Assembly: GCA_963969595.1 (NCBI GenBank)
Contig: OZ018417.1
Location: forward strand, 19,470,501-19,534,500
Direction of reading: 5' to 3'
DNA length: 64,000 bases
Source: Neckera pumila
Lineage: Eukaryota; Streptophyta; Bryopsida; Hypnales; Neckeraceae
Positions within the stretch are counted from its first letter, which is position 1. Each line of letters begins with the position of its first letter. Under the pieces are notes generated by a model. The model did no database searches and had not been told where the DNA came from. It was given only the letters and a program-made list of their open reading frames with translations. The translations under genes and the position numbers were made by a program. Positions 22,269 to 36,137 of this stretch are shown here, piece by piece.

Positions 22269-25200
22269 ATGGCGTGCTTGGCGTTGTCGTTGCAGCCTGT
22301 CAACGGGCCGGATGTGCTGCTCCAAACGTAACCTCTCTCTCGCCATTACTCCCATTTTTTTTCGCAAGCTTTTTGGTGCATTTTCAGCTTTGCAAGTGAG
22401 TTTTCTTCCAACGGGCAATGTAGGTAGATCGGAATCCCTGCCGGGTTGGGAGTGATGGAGGATATTGCTCCGATCGGTCCGTTTTTCGACGCATATATTT
22501 CTGTGCAGTTTGCGACTTTTTGGAGATCAATTGTAGTGATGAGCTGGTTGGAGAGAGTGTTACTCAGTTTTGATTAGGGTTTTCTTGGACATTTTAGCTC
22601 GGCGAGTATTTCTACGGAGGAATCGTGGCGAAATTTGAATATGATTGTGGAGATTGAATAACAAGGGGTGTCGATTTCATTGGCGTGCATGAGTTAGGGT
22701 TAGACGCACTCGGATGAAGGGGAACTGGAATAGTGATTGGATATTTCTATTGGGCTATTGAGCTTGAGCTTCGTGATCGGAAGACCGTGGTGCTTATCTT
22801 TAAATAGCCATTGACGGTGACCTTGAGTTGAGGGTAGTGGATAGTGGTATTCACACCACTATTTCTGTAGCTATGGAGAATGTTTCGTATTTGACTTTTC
22901 ATATATGAATGACAGTAAATTTCACATCACACAACTTGATCGAGTTAGCTCATCAGGCCTCATGTGAAAGGCACTGCTATTTTATTTGTCCTCGCGGAAC
23001 ATTAATTTCGTTTTGACGACAGGAATAGGCATTTGTCGTAATGTTTTGGAGATTAATTAGAGGCAATGCGAGAGTTCAACTATGCGAGGATTCCTGCCTT
23101 AGAGATGTTTAATCTGAATGTTATCATTCGGTTTCAGGGATAATTACTGTAACAGTTTTCATAGTAATCCAAATTCTAATTTCATTCTGTCAGGGATAGC
23201 TTAAGTTGGAATGACCTTGTGCTTGCACTCGATTAACCTGCAGTCCGTCCTATTTTTTGCCAATACTAGAATGCCGATATTTTGGCGGAGCGTCAGCTTT
23301 TTGAGCACTCTGTAATTTTTATCATTATCATAACTCTTGATCACCATATTTGATGCAGTCGAGAGTGGTTTCCACCTGCAAGGGCTGCACTTGCGACCTA
23401 TAGTTTTCGGGTCACTCGACTTGCATATGCAAGCAATAAGCATGATCCTCTTGATGGCTTCGGACCAGGGTGAGTGCCTTCACTTTCTATCTTGCGACCT
23501 CCTAAAATTTTTTATTTTCTTCTGGAATTGTCTGCTTCTGCAAAACATGGAGCCAGCATCTTTCAGTTTTTCTCTTCTGCGTCCCTTAGCATTCGGTTCT
23601 TGGTTGTGGCTTCACTCTCGGGGTTTTAGCTAGTAAATGACGGTGTCTGGAGGTTGTGATTCTATAATTGGCGCGATTGTTCACTATATTACTTAATTTT
23701 ACGTTTTTTCGATTTGAAGGCTGGGGGATGAAGCTTTGGCAGCATCAAGTGGACAAGTGGTGGTTGGTAAAGAAAGCAAGTAAGCAAATATTCCTGTAGA
23801 CTGAATGCCGTACTGCGCTACCCTGTGTAATGTACAGTCAGACCTCCATATTAGTTAGCAGTAAGTATGAAGAAAAAAATCCAGTATTTGATTGCCACTG
23901 CAGTACGTGCGGGTCATGTTCATCATGGAGCCTATGTTGACATAGACTGTACAAGTTTCCTCGTTTCTTTTGAACTCTCTGCTCTTCCTGTCCTTCCGTG
24001 CATTTCATATCTATTGTGTGCAATACTCTTCATCTATGGCATCTCTACTTACTTACATAATTTCCACAAATTGAAGCGCTCTAGACTCAGAATTGTGTAC
24101 TTATTTTTAGACAAGACTCTTGGATTTTCTCAAGATTTTGGATAATGCTCATTTTGAATTAATTATTTATGAAAGTGACCTGCACATTGGGTATTAGGTG
24201 AAACTCTGTTCAATATTTACACTGCAACTTCTGTTTTCAATCTTCATTCTAGAATCTCCTGTTTCCATTCACTTATTTCTCATTAATTTTAATTTTAATT
24301 TTAATTCATATACGTCTCACACGAGCAGGTGAGGAGGGCAAACAGAGACTTGCGCACATGAAGTTGACCGGCCCGTATTTTTAAGGATTAGCGAAAGCAT
24401 AACTGATATAGGTGATTTAACTTCTGAAGCGGTATCCATTTTAGAGGTTCGAGTGGAGTAGTAAGGGTGATATGGGCGCATTGAATTCGTATATTGACTA
24501 CGGAGCCCTTGGCTTGTGGCAGGTTTCGAGTCGTGTACAGGCTGGTGAACACAGTTTATGTGTTGGGCATTACTAGCGCGGACTTGGATGATGACACCAA
24601 CGTGTTTGAGTGTGCAGGCACTGTCAACCAGGCTGTCAGGTGTCACTCTGAAACTCTGAATTCATTTTTCTTTCATGTCAATTCATCTTGGAGATGCAGA
24701 TTAATAGGTGATTCTAATGAGAGCTCTGTGTGTGTTAATGAGCTTATCTTTGTTGTGAGTACTTGATGGATTCCAATGTTTCTTGAGTACAATTCTGCGG
24801 TTTAGGTTACTCTTAACAGAATATTTGTGGAGACAGTGTTCTTGTGGCGGCCTGCAAAGGTGTTGATGTTACCCCAGATAAGATTAGCCGGAAGTACACT
24901 GAGGTAAGCAGGTTCAATTCTTGCATACCAGTGCATTTAGTTTTCTTCGTGCCAAATTTATTCCAGGTCCACTTTGCTCAACAGACTGTTAAGTTGGCTT
25001 TGGGCCAGAAGCTGAGGAAGATCAGGAATTATTTTTTACGGAAATTAGTGCTAAACCATACTCTTTGTCTGCGTAAGTTTAACCGTCAAAGCAGTGCGAC
25101 TATGATAGCATAAAGTGTTTTTAGGACTGATTTTGTGCTAACATTTGTTGTATTTCGTGTAGGTGTACATGGCTTTGGATGTGGTACTCCATGGAGTGAG

Positions 25201-28200
25201 TGCTGCACGGTTAGCAACAATTTTGGCCACTTTCCATGGAGATTCTGTCAGTAACATGATTACATCTGCAACGGAAATTGAAAATAGAGCTCGTGGAGCA
25301 GACAGCTGGAACCAAGTGAAAGCACACTCTCTTGATCGTCTTTCTAATATTGAGGTAGGAATTTCTGCTTGGATTTTGCTGTTCTGAGAAGACTGACTAC
25401 TTCATGCTAATTATGATGAGTCTATTTCATGAGTTTCTATTTACGATGAATCTTTATTTATATCCATTTTTTTTGTTCTCCGCTTCTCCTCCATCACGGT
25501 TCTACAATATTATCTTGACAGCTGTAGGATACTGATTGCATTTCCTGTCTAGTGGTTTCTCGTCCGTTCTTTCCTTCGTCTAAGTCTATATTTTACTTTC
25601 CTGTTCATTTGGTTAAGCGTCTGACGTTGATGACTTCAATTTTGAGTACAGGTTTTATCAAAGATTACCTTTGATCTGCCAGAAGAAACCATAACTGCAG
25701 GAGATGAGGCAGCAGCAGCTGCTTACGGAACTCCCCAACAATCGACTGGGACAAGCACCCCAGTACGTGTCACTTCCATTACATCGTAGTTGGTAGCAAT
25801 TTGTTGACGGTATCTATTTTTTGATCCAGGGATGGCTGCTTGCTATGATTGCCAATTTCTCTGGTTATGAAAAGTTTGTTTAATTGTATTTCATTGGATT
25901 GATAAGTTAGTGTCGCATTGTGTTTTCAACCCTGTCTATGCAGTTTAGGCTTCATTTGGGCTCACAATATTGGCAAGCCGACTGTATATATACCTGCATA
26001 ATATTAGATACTCACAACACAAGGACTCTGAGATCCCGTCTTGAATTGAATCGTGATTTGGAGTGGATTGCATATCAACTAACAATTTTTTTGGCAATTT
26101 TCTGGGATCCCAGCAATCGGATATAAGTTCCAGCACTCAAGTCGAGGACCCATTTGCCGCTAGTGACGCTATTGTCAATCCTGAGACCGAGTTGGTTGGC
26201 AAATTTCAAAAAAACAAGGACGGTCCAACCGACGTTATTGCCGGTCTTTCTGATCTCACCGTCCCAAATGTTCTCCCAGGTTTGACAAGATTCTCCGTAT
26301 TGCTCTACTTTGTTCTGGCAATTATATTTCCAGTCTGCATACGGACTTTCATCAGTTCACTGAAAGATGACGATGGATTATCTCCCTTGTATATCAACCG
26401 AGGATTGTGTGAGTGTTTTTCTTGGATCTTGTGTAGAACTGATTTGTTACTTTGAGTATGTTTTCCTTGAGGGATTTGTGCTTGTCCTCATAATATGCCT
26501 CTTTCCAGGTGGTGATTCAGCTGAGTCTGTTAAAGTAGCAGTTGAAGGATTTGAAGGTGATTATGGTGGTGTCGCTTTCGAGGACGAATCTGGAGGGTTT
26601 GGGACTGCCTTCGAAGGTCTCAACGGAGCATTTGGAGGTGGGCTTGATGCATCGGAATTTGGAGCTACTACATCGCAAAGTAAAGATAAGGATCTTGGTG
26701 GTTTGGGACTCATAGCAGGTCTTAGTGCAACGGCTGGTGCGACTGAGCAACCCGTACCATCGAGTGCAGTAGATCCAAAGGTCGCCGCGGAGCTATCTGG
26801 AGTTGATCCAAATGCAGGTAAACAATCCATGCCAGATGCAACGGAATATTGTTGTATTGAACTTTTTTGGGCCATCTGCATCATTCAATTATCGATTATC
26901 TAACACCCTTAGGTCGATTACGTTGATTCTTGCGGAGAAAATCAATCAGTTTTCTACCATTATGCATAATGAGGTCGACCGTGAGATAGCCATGTTGTGA
27001 ATGGCTCTTTCTAATTCTCTTAGAGATTTGTCAGAAACTAAGCACCTTGCTTATTCTGAACCGAATGAAAAATTGTAGTTGTTATGTAAGATCTTGCATT
27101 CTTATCCTTCATATGTGGGTCTCCTTTTTTCCCATATTCTGAGTATTGTGAGTATTTTGAATAGATATATTCCATTTGCTTGCTCTGGCACTAACAAGTC
27201 TTAAAAATAACGAGCTGTGAAAGTATTTGCTGGATTTTCGATCGGCTCTTTTTCTGTGCATGGTTTTGCAAAGACTGATCTCACTTGCGGAATATTTGTT
27301 TTTCTTGGCGTTGTGTAGGTGTTGCTGTTCAAAAGCCTGCAGAAATCGCTGTACCAGTCCTGTGGTTGACGGAGGAGATCAATGCAGAGTTTGAGGGGTT
27401 GAGTCTCATCTGCGTTGGTCTTCAAGGGAGTCTGCAATTGCGAACACCTCCTCCTCGTTCACGCAATGACAAAGAGATTGAGTTTTCGTTCTCTCTCAAT
27501 CAAGCTTCTAGTATTAAGGTATTTCTTACCTATGCAGAGGCATTTGAAAGAGTTGTCCTGGACGCAGAGACATCTATCTATCATTGGTTGTTATGAGCTA
27601 AGCTTACGAACTGTTTTACCATTTGGAGGAGGTGTGGTTCATGCATTCTGGTATCCACTAACTCTAACCTGGGATATTTCTCATTTGTAGAATATAATTG
27701 GCTGTATCATACTTGAGAATGATTGTGAGCTCTTTGTATCTAGTAGAGCATAAATTCTTTGGAGGTTCTGTATTCCATTTTAAACATTATTCTTTGTGCA
27801 ATGTTTTCTTTCCACTATAGAATGTTCCAAAGTAGTCATTAAACATGAAGTCCTTGAATGAGAAAATGCAGAAGGCAGTTTTGCGGGGAGCCGTGACAAG
27901 TAGCGTAGGGAAAGGAGTATTTCACGTGCGTACCAAACCAGCAGAGCAACCTATGACAATACTTAAGTACCGGCTGCAACCTCAGTATACGCCTGTGCCT
28001 GTGCGGTTTAGGTATGGTACAATCTGGATAGTCTTACAAGATCTGTGGCAATTCGCATTGCACATCCTACCATTGAAATTCATGCCACAAGAAGACAAAG
28101 CTGTGGTTCATGATTATTTGCCATCAGATTGTTCACCTCTGCACGGTTGCTGTCCAAATACATGTATATCCACGAATTTTCAGCGTGTTGCTTGTGACTT

Positions 28201-29242
28201 CCATTTTACGCATCATCTTGAATTTTACGTTTGTATTTTGCAGGGTTCTTGCGCAACAGACTGATATTTCACTTAGTATCATGGTGCAAGTAAGTCTTCC
28301 CATTTGAGTCTATTTGATGCTGACTACAGTCACTTTTACTTTCAAGCTTGAGTTCTAAAACAATATCTTTACTTATCTGAGTTGTCTTGCAGTATGTTGT
28401 CAACCCTCACTTGCAAGGTGTATTGAAAGATGTAACTTTCATTGTGCACTTGCCGTTTGCACCTATAACACTCAAGAGCTCTCCTAAGTAAGTTCCCGTC
28501 TCTCTGCAATTAGTTTGAGGTTGAATTTGTAGGTCACAATTGGATCTGAAAGTCATGTACTTCTCTTTCTCTTTTCCTTTTTATATGACCATTCTCGTGT
28601 CCCCAGGGTTCCCTCTGAGACATGCTTATAGAGTTCTAATTACTTGCTGCAGAGCTTCACTTGATCGAACTGCCAAGGAGGTGCGGTGGCTAATTCCAAC
28701 CATTGAGGTACACAAATTGTGAATCCTTTTATTTATTCCGAGATGTTATGAAAGTTCCTCCATAAAGTTGGCAGTTCATCTCCAGGTTTCTGAGTCTGCT
28801 TATTTATATTTTATGAATGTATATTCATGTACGAATTTTGCAGGTGGAAAACAGAAAAGTAAATTGCAGTATTTGAAGATCTGATTGTCTAATTTATTTT
28901 CATGGTAACGTTTACCAAGCTGTGATTCAGGAGGATGTTGCTACTGTTACTATTTTAGTTTAGATTTTATATCTAATCTGTGAGTTTTTTATTAATCAGG
29001 CAACGTCGTCACCTGACTGGCTACGAGCCCAAGTGCCAGTTGATGCGAAGTCCCGAAGTCCCTTGTCTAATGGAAGTGACGAAAATGGGCACAAGGCAGA
29101 ACCCAAAATTCGAGTGCGAGTCCTCTTCTCGTGCTCAGGACCAACATTGTCAGGTTTGAATGTTGCTCCTATAAAGGAAGATTCCAAGGACTTCATTGTT
29201 GGTGAGCACGCTTTTAAGAGTGGCCAATTCCTGTGTTCATAA
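22269..29242 (+). CDS. TML: TML, muniscin-like subunit of the TPLATE complex
   Basis: Fifteen exons: 22269-22327, 23359-23469, 23720-23779, 24523-24639, 24837-24903, 25163-25354, 25652-25762, 26114-26279, 26509-26817, 27319-27518, 27872-28011, 28244-28289, 28393-28487, 28653-28707 and 29000-29242 (TAA). They total 1,971 nt, an intact frame of 656 codons. The N-terminus MACLALSLQPVNGPDVLLQT matches the start of Arabidopsis TML as I know it. Further family blocks are RVVYRLVNTVYVLGIT, CKGVDVTPDKISRKYTE and YMALDVVLHGVS, a DPF motif near residue 252, GFEGDYGGVAFE, and a C-terminal mu-homology domain (about 400-656) ending KSGQFLCS. TML helps the TPLATE/TSET complex start clathrin-mediated endocytosis at the plasma membrane. 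The exact exon 11 start (27,872 or 27,875) and the exon 3 donor are my choice by phase. Confidence 0.95.
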
Positions 29243-30353
29243 CCAGGTTAGTGTAGTATAGTTTCTTAGGAGATCAGTATTAATGCTTCTCTAGGAGATC
29301 AGGTTTGGTGCATTTTATTCATACTTGCGAGTCTAGTGAGTGGAGCTGTCAAACGTTCCGTTAGTAATAAATAGGGTATTTCGTGATATAAAAATGTACA
29401 ACTATGTGGTTAATTGACTCTTTTGCTTGTGGGGTATGCATACCGTATGCTGCTGTCTTCGAGGGCTTTCCCAGATGCTTTTGTGACGTTACATTCTTCG
29501 CTGTAGATTTTGTAGATCCAAATTAGAAAATTCTCGAAAGTGCCCCTTCTGAAGTTCTCTATCATGTTTTGCCTTCTGCTGATTCCTTACACGTGTTAGG
29601 AGCTCTGGAAGGTAAATATGGTTGTCGGATCCATGACCGACAATCAGTTGCAAGGGTGGGACTTAAACCTCAATTTAGATGGTCTAAAAGCATCTGGGTA
29701 CCCATGTACACTAAATCTGATGCGTTATAAGTTTACATCTATTTTGGAGAGCCCTCATAATTCTTGTTCCCCACCCGTGCTCACCACATAGGACCAATTA
29801 ATAGCCAAGTAACCACTCATCAAGTAGAATAAAGGATAAAGCAACTAAACTTAGGATAAACAATGATTTCAAGGGCCCTTCTTTGACTTGCTAGGATTGA
29901 GTGTTAAGAGAATATTGTAAGGGGCCTGGAGCAATTTTCATCCACATTTGAAGAGTGTCAAACTCCTAGTTGAACCTTGAAGTGTTCAGATGTCCATATT
30001 TTGGACGATGAACAGATGCCTTCAAGGCATTGTTTCATCCAACTAAGTTCTCATTCATCCAATGTAATATTTGAATCTAGAAAAGACAACCTTCCTTAAT
30101 GACCAAATTCATGAAATTCCAGTAAATGATGTTTCTGTACAAAAGATATAAGCAAAAATGTGCAAAAATGTGCAAAAATTCAAAAAAGGATTGAGACGTT
30201 TAGGAGTTAAGGGTGTGGCATTGTTTTTAATAGGGCTCTATAAATTCTTGCGTAGTTGCAATGATAATCTAAAATGTTTCTCAATATGGTTGTCTCAATA
30301 TGGTAGAATAATTAATGAATGGATTGCCATGTATATAAACCACATTGTTGTAT
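29243..30353. other. 3' flank of TML and intergenic sequence
   Basis: Likely 3' UTR in the first few hundred bases. No exon or element is recognised afterwards; 'aaaaatgtgc' is repeated at 30,154-30,176. Confidence 0.4.
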
Positions 30354-30445
30354 TTTGAGGATGAATAGTTGTATTTTTATCCACATGCAAGGATTCTTTG
30401 TCATTCACTGGACGCCAAACGTTTGCCATGTCATTTATGGGTTAA
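30354..30445 (+). mobile_element. TTAA-type MITE, family B, 3' fragment
   Basis: Matches only the right half of the family: 'gaggatgaatagttgtat', 'gcaaggattctttgtcattc', then 'catttatgggttaa'. Confidence 0.6.
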
Positions 30446-30958
30446 AGGACCAAAGGTGGAAAAAAACGTGTTGCAAAAGCCACTTGGTGGCTTTATAGTC
30501 CTTTAGGGGTTAGTATGGTTGAAATAATTTCAAGTCTCTCCTAGTGTATTTGTTAGGGTTGGAGTTCGTTGCCAAAAATAATTGAAGTTGGGAAATTTAA
30601 TCTAGCAAAAACATGAAAATAAAGAGATTAGATTTTTTCCAATGCAAAATTTTCCAAAAATATTTTAGTAATCAGCATCTAGTTTTAGAATACCTTCCAT
30701 TGATTATGATCACTTTTTACAAAAGGGGTTGCAAAATTTAACCACCATTCTGAATTTTGGACCAAATTCATGTACAAAGGGGGTTAAAAGGGATAAATAC
30801 CCTATTTTAACCTTTGGAGGACGCAACCCCTCATGACCAAGGTAGTCACCAAAACTACTCCGATTATTGGACCAATAGGTGCATTCTTTGTTTCTATAGT
30901 ACAATGAACAATAAAGTCATCCATCAACCACTTTCCAATTTCAACATCCTTCAAAGGT

Positions 30959-31186
30959 CAACCCTATAAGGACAGGTTGGTCTCTACAGAAATCATCTTT
31001 TTTGATACAATGTGCATCATCTACTTTAAGAAAACTAATAGTACTCATTTGAGGTTAAACTATTGTAGAAGGTCTTCCCTTTCTGCACAGAATTCCAAGG
31101 ATGAACAATCACACTTCTATCCTACATGCAAAGATTCTTCGTCTTTCATCGGACACTTAGTGTCAGCAGCAGCATTACAGGGTTAA
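30959..31186 (+). mobile_element. TTAA-type MITE, family B, near-full copy
   Basis: Starts 'tcaaccctataaggacagg' and ends 'gcattacagggttaa'. It holds 'gaaatcatcttttttgata', 'catctactttaagaaaac', 'agtactcatttgagg', 'ccaaggatgaacaatc' and 'ttcatcggacacttagtgtc'. About 228 bp. Confidence 0.8.
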
Positions 31187-31880
31187 ACTGAGGTAAGCCC
31201 TGTGTGGTTCTTTTGAGTAGGACCGATAGTTTCTGCCAATGCCCAAAATCTGGGATGTATGTTCCAAAATCCAAATAAACTTCAAAACTAGAGCAAACAT
31301 AAACACAAGACCAACACATAATTTAAAATGCCATTATTGATGTATAAGAAACTGCAATACCGGTAGTTCAGAACCATTTCAGCTCAAGATGGAATTACAA
31401 ATGTTGAAAAGAGATAAAACAATCAAGGCCAATTTCAATTGATAACAAAGATAGATGCACAGCATCTTCAATAGAATCTGTAAACCCGTCCTGGTATATT
31501 CATAGGAGAAAATATAAAATCGGACCAAAAAATCCAGAACATCGTCCACTCAGTTATTCTCTATCATGAACCTCGTGACAAACACTCAAAAAAGTAAACT
31601 ATCTCGACAATTATAAGTAAGCAAAGTCTCCCTCAAAAGACCCCCTCGTCCCAATGTACTTTGGTACTTCGACTCACGATTCCCAGTTACATTTAATCTC
31701 CATTAAGCCATATCCTACACTAAGTATTTTCAATACTCACGAACAAATAATCGTCACAAACCACCCACTAGGATTCACGTGAGACCTAAGCAGTACTTGC
31801 AGAATCAAACCGGGAGGGAAGTCCCTTCAATTCCTTCCTCAAATTAATCACTATTTCAACCTCAAAGAAAAAGCATCGAA
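31187..31880 (-). other. intergenic sequence and NAP1 3' UTR
   Basis: Between the MITE and the NAP1 stop codon; no frame or element is recognised. The part next to 31,880 is probably the NAP1 3' UTR on the minus strand. Confidence 0.45.
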
Positions 31881-34800
31881 TTACTGCTGTTTGCACTCTG
31901 GGGGCTGTTCACCACTTTGTTGCTGTCCGCCAGATGCCTTCTGCACAACACCCTGACGGAGCACTCTTTGTAAGTAAACAAGGTCCTAGAAATGACAGAC
32001 CCAAGAGACGGGTCGCCTATTGTACATAAAAAGTGGAAGGAAAAGCAAGAGACCATATGAAGACAAGAGTATACAGTAAATATTGCAACAACTGAGATTA
32101 ATAGACCATTTTGGAACTTTACCTTAGCTGAGGTAACTTTGCGCTGCAAAAGAGGAAAAGGAAATATTATTAAAATAGGGCCAAGTGGTGATTTGCATAT
32201 TGGAAATTTCAAATTAAAATCAGATTTCAAACATCTGAGAGATTCTGAACAAAACAGCAAGCAGGAAGGTGATAAAGAACAGTTCTGAAAACAGTTCATC
32301 ATAATCTCTATGGAAGGGCTGCTGCTGGAACTGTCATCAATGAAGACATTTCCAACGAAGTTGGACATTAAATGGATGGAAATTCTTTTCACGAGCAGGG
32401 ATCAATGTATTGAGAGAATGGCAAATGATGGAACCTTGCGGCCTTGGACTTCATCATCATCATCCTCGTCCTCATCGACATCTTCATCTTCATCCTCTTC
32501 TTCGTCGTCGTCATCTTCATCATCTTCATCACCGTCTTCTTCTTCATCGCTCTCGTATTCCTCTCCTTCCAAGGCCTCTCCCGTAAACCAAGAGACAGCG
32601 TGAGGAATAATCTTATCCCTTATTGTTGACCTATAGCAAGAGAAAAGCACGCACAAGCCACGAAAAAGATTGTCAATGGTTGCAACTGTAAAAGCGATGT
32701 GTGCATGTGAACAAAATTGTATAAACATTATGAATCCTCAACTTAAACTTTACGTGCCCAAGCTAAAATAGAAAGTCCACTTCGGAAGCTAGTAGTCAAT
32801 TTCTAACATATTTCTTGTGCTAAAAAATGTGCGGTATGATTTCTTCTGTAGATTGGTACTTTTTGTTAGCTTCCTTGAAGCTTCCTACATGATTTATTTC
32901 AACTCCTATTGATATGGAAGCGCCAACATTTAAATAATCTTGTTCCAGAACACAAATAGATAGCTAGTTATTAGAGATTTACACACCCGACGTCATAATC
33001 TTGCTCCATCAAGTCTTGAAGTTCCTCCGCCTGAACATGAATATGAGTGACAATCAGTCGTCAGTCACTGATCATCATGGATTCTCATAAATTCGACTTT
33101 ATAAAGCAAACAATTAATATATCGATAGTCGAGGACATTTCTTTTAGTATCAAAAAAGCAATTGCATACGCAATACAAGCTGGAAAATAAAAAGAGAGGG
33201 TGTAAGACGGAGGAAGTGTTACCGTTTCTTGATCAATGTCATCATCCTCGGGCACTTGAGGAGGGCTAAAGAAGTTGAAGAAACTTTCACACTGTTCAGT
33301 CTTCGTCACGGGTTTCGTGTTCTTTGAACCCTTCTTTGGTTTCTTCTTCATCACTTTCTGTGTTATGTTCTTGCCGGTATTCCATTCAATCTCCGTCCTA
33401 ACAAAGCAAGTTCATAACAGTGACCAAGCAATACACAAATCAGAGTTCGTCTAATTAAATACTTTAGGATATAATTTCCGCTTGCAAAGAGCTCTATTGC
33501 CAAACATGTACTGATGTAGCAATTGCACTCGCACGCAAGGCCACCAGCTCGCACGACCAACTTCTCAAGTTCAATATCAGTAAAGGATGCTCACCCAACA
33601 GCCTTCTCTAAGATTGGCTCGTCATCATCAATCATGTGGTACGTCTTACTCAGCTGTCAATGCCATCCAAATATAGTCAATACCATAGTACCAAATTTTC
33701 TGTTAACTCTAACAAAATTACAAAATTGCCAGTCCATTTGTCATAATTTGACCTCAATGATCTGTAAGAAACTATACGTTTGCCACAGAATTGGAATCCT
33801 TCCAAAGAAATTGCAGCAAAGCCCCGGGGCTGAGAAAAAATTAGTTAAAATAAAAGATGTCAAACAGAGCAAAGAACATACCACTACATTTTTGAAGTAA
33901 GGGTTGGTATCAAAATAGAAATCCAGCTTAAATCCCTTGTTCACAGCTGGATCATCAAGGGTGGAACACTTAATATCCTTAATATACTTCAAGACACCTG
34001 CATCGCGCTCAGTAATCTGCGAAAACCAAGGGAGGTCGGAACAATATGAATCCCATAATGAACGAAGCATTTACTCTTGATATGATCTCTAAAAAAAAGG
34101 TCTAGGAGTAAACCCAAGGCCTCAAACGAACAAGTATACCTGCATGCCCAAAATCTCATGGGTCTTCATTGCTGTCAGCCAAAACTCTGGCACTCCCTTG
34201 ACTGCAAAACAAGGTTTATATAAGTACAACATCAGTAATGAATCCGGACATAGAATTGCTAATAATCTATACTACCCTAATATTATAATAACATTCTAAC
34301 ATTCATAAGAACAATAGAGTGAATAATAGAACCATAAGAACACGTGCAAGACCTCAAATCTGTGAACAATAGAAAGAAATGGGTATTCAAGCCTGAGCTA
34401 TACCCTTTACCCTAAAAAAACTACTGGTAAAAAGAGATATGCACCTTCCTCCTTGCCCTCTTCCGTGGAATCTTCAGGTTCAGGAGCTTCATCCTTGGCA
34501 GCTTCAACCTCAACAACACCATTAACAATATCCGCTCTCTGCAACAACAGCAGATATTATAAAAATTATCTTCCGAACTCAAGTTTGGAAAGAATCAGGT
34601 AGACAAGCACCAAACCTAGTATGTGAGACCGGAAGCTGCTCACAGTGTACTCTATTATTCCTCAATTAAGATAAATTTACATACCTTTACATAAAGAGGT
34701 TCGTATAATTTCGCATACTTGGCTTCAAGTGCCGCTCTCTCCTCATTGAACTTTGCTTCGAGCTCATCGTGATCAGCCTGCATGCCACAAATGGGAAAAC

Positions 34801-36137
34801 TCCTTGAGATGGGAAAACTCCTTAATACAATCCAGAAGAACATTTTTAACCAAATTGAGCAGGCCAAAACATAAATTGGGCTTCCTAAACCCTAAACAAA
34901 CGAACTCTCCAATGTGACCTACTGAGTCCCGAAGAGACCGACCTGGAGCTCCTGGAGAACTGTCACTCGTCGCTTCACTTTCTTGGGAAGCGACTCTAAA
35001 TAGCCAGATGCTTGTCCCGCTAGAGACTGCAGCTTGTCATGAAATTCCACCACTCAGAACCGAATTGCCACCATAATACAAAAATAGTATCATAGTTTCA
35101 GAAATCAAAGCTCCGAGGTCAAAGAAACAAGTTGAAAATTTATAGATATTCTTATACTTTGGATTTCAGTAACTTGGACTAGATGAAAACAGCCTAAATC
35201 AAAAGAGGGAAGTCAAATGACAGCAAGAACACTGAGGTCAGAGAAAGAACTGATACACACCTTCAATACATTCATCACACCTGCACGGTCTGCAGCACTT
35301 AGAGCAGCAAATCATATAAGTACCCAGGATGTAAGCAAAAACCAGGTGCCCAAACAAACGCACGTCTCAATAATCATGAATAGGTTCGTTCCATTACAGT
35401 CACATTTAAGGATAAAAAATCAAAACCTTGGAAATTAGCACGCCCGTTAACAGCATACTATAAGGTCTCAAAACAGTACGTAAAATCCACCAAATAACAC
35501 TTTGATTGAATAGACTCATATACAAGCAGAATATCATTTCCAAAGAGTAACACCTTGTGGGTGAGATGTCAGGCAGCCAGCATCTGTTTGTCACGACAGG
35601 TTCGAAAAAAAATATCGCAGTTTCTCAAAACCCTAAAACCCAACACTGCATCACGGCAGACAGATATCTGTACACTCTCTATCACACCACAACGTCGATA
35701 GCAAACAACTATACGAAAGACCGCCTCGTATCCCAATTAGGTCAAAATCTCATTCAGGCCGGCAACACACACACACAAACACACAGGAAAAAAAACCCCA
35801 GCAAAACACGAACTAACCCAATTGACATAAACCCTTAAACCTCGATACTTTCAAGAATTTCTCTTAAGAAACAGATCCTTCAGTCCAAAATCTCAAACAC
35901 TCAATTTCACTAATCCTTAAAGATTAAAATTCAGTCAAGTCACATCCCAACCCCGATACACTCCGATCCCTACATCACAAAATCTTGAGCAAGAAAAGGG
36001 TTTTGAAATTCTGAAAGTTTTTTTGGAAATCCAGCAAAGAAGCTCTCACCTCCAGCGGTTGGAGGCAGAGATGCGCCGAGCTCCGCCATTGTCAGCGAAC
36101 TGGCTGGGCGCTTGTCCATGTCTCCGGAGTTGCTCAT
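31881..36137 (-). CDS. NAP1: NAP1-type nucleosome assembly protein
   Basis: Thirteen exons on the minus strand: 36137-36050, 35289-35261, 35032-34943, 34777-34685, 34538-34445, 34201-34140, 34016-33882, 33653-33595, 33397-33223, 33030-32987, 32630-32435, 32143-32123 and 31940-31881. They total 1,146 nt, 381 residues, close to other plant NAP1 proteins. Key blocks are [20 protein letters not shown] (dimer helix), [46 protein letters not shown] and [17 protein letters not shown]. An acidic tail of about 40 residues follows. The end is CKQQ, the plant NAP1 prenylation motif. NAP1 is a histone H2A/H2B chaperone of cytoplasm and nucleus. Compared with relatives, the exon 2/3 join (NVLK|LQSLAG) lacks two residues. 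The last-exon acceptor was chosen for family fit; alternatives lie upstream. Confidence 0.96.

Noticed and set aside
27845..27871. ATG upstream of TML exon 11
   Set aside because: Intronic: a TAG lies just before it in frame, and the ATGCAG acceptor with family similarity begins at 27,872.
32310..32629. Serine-rich and hydrophobic plus-strand frames
   Set aside because: Antisense shadows of the NAP1 acidic tail exon (GAT/GAA codons read backwards).
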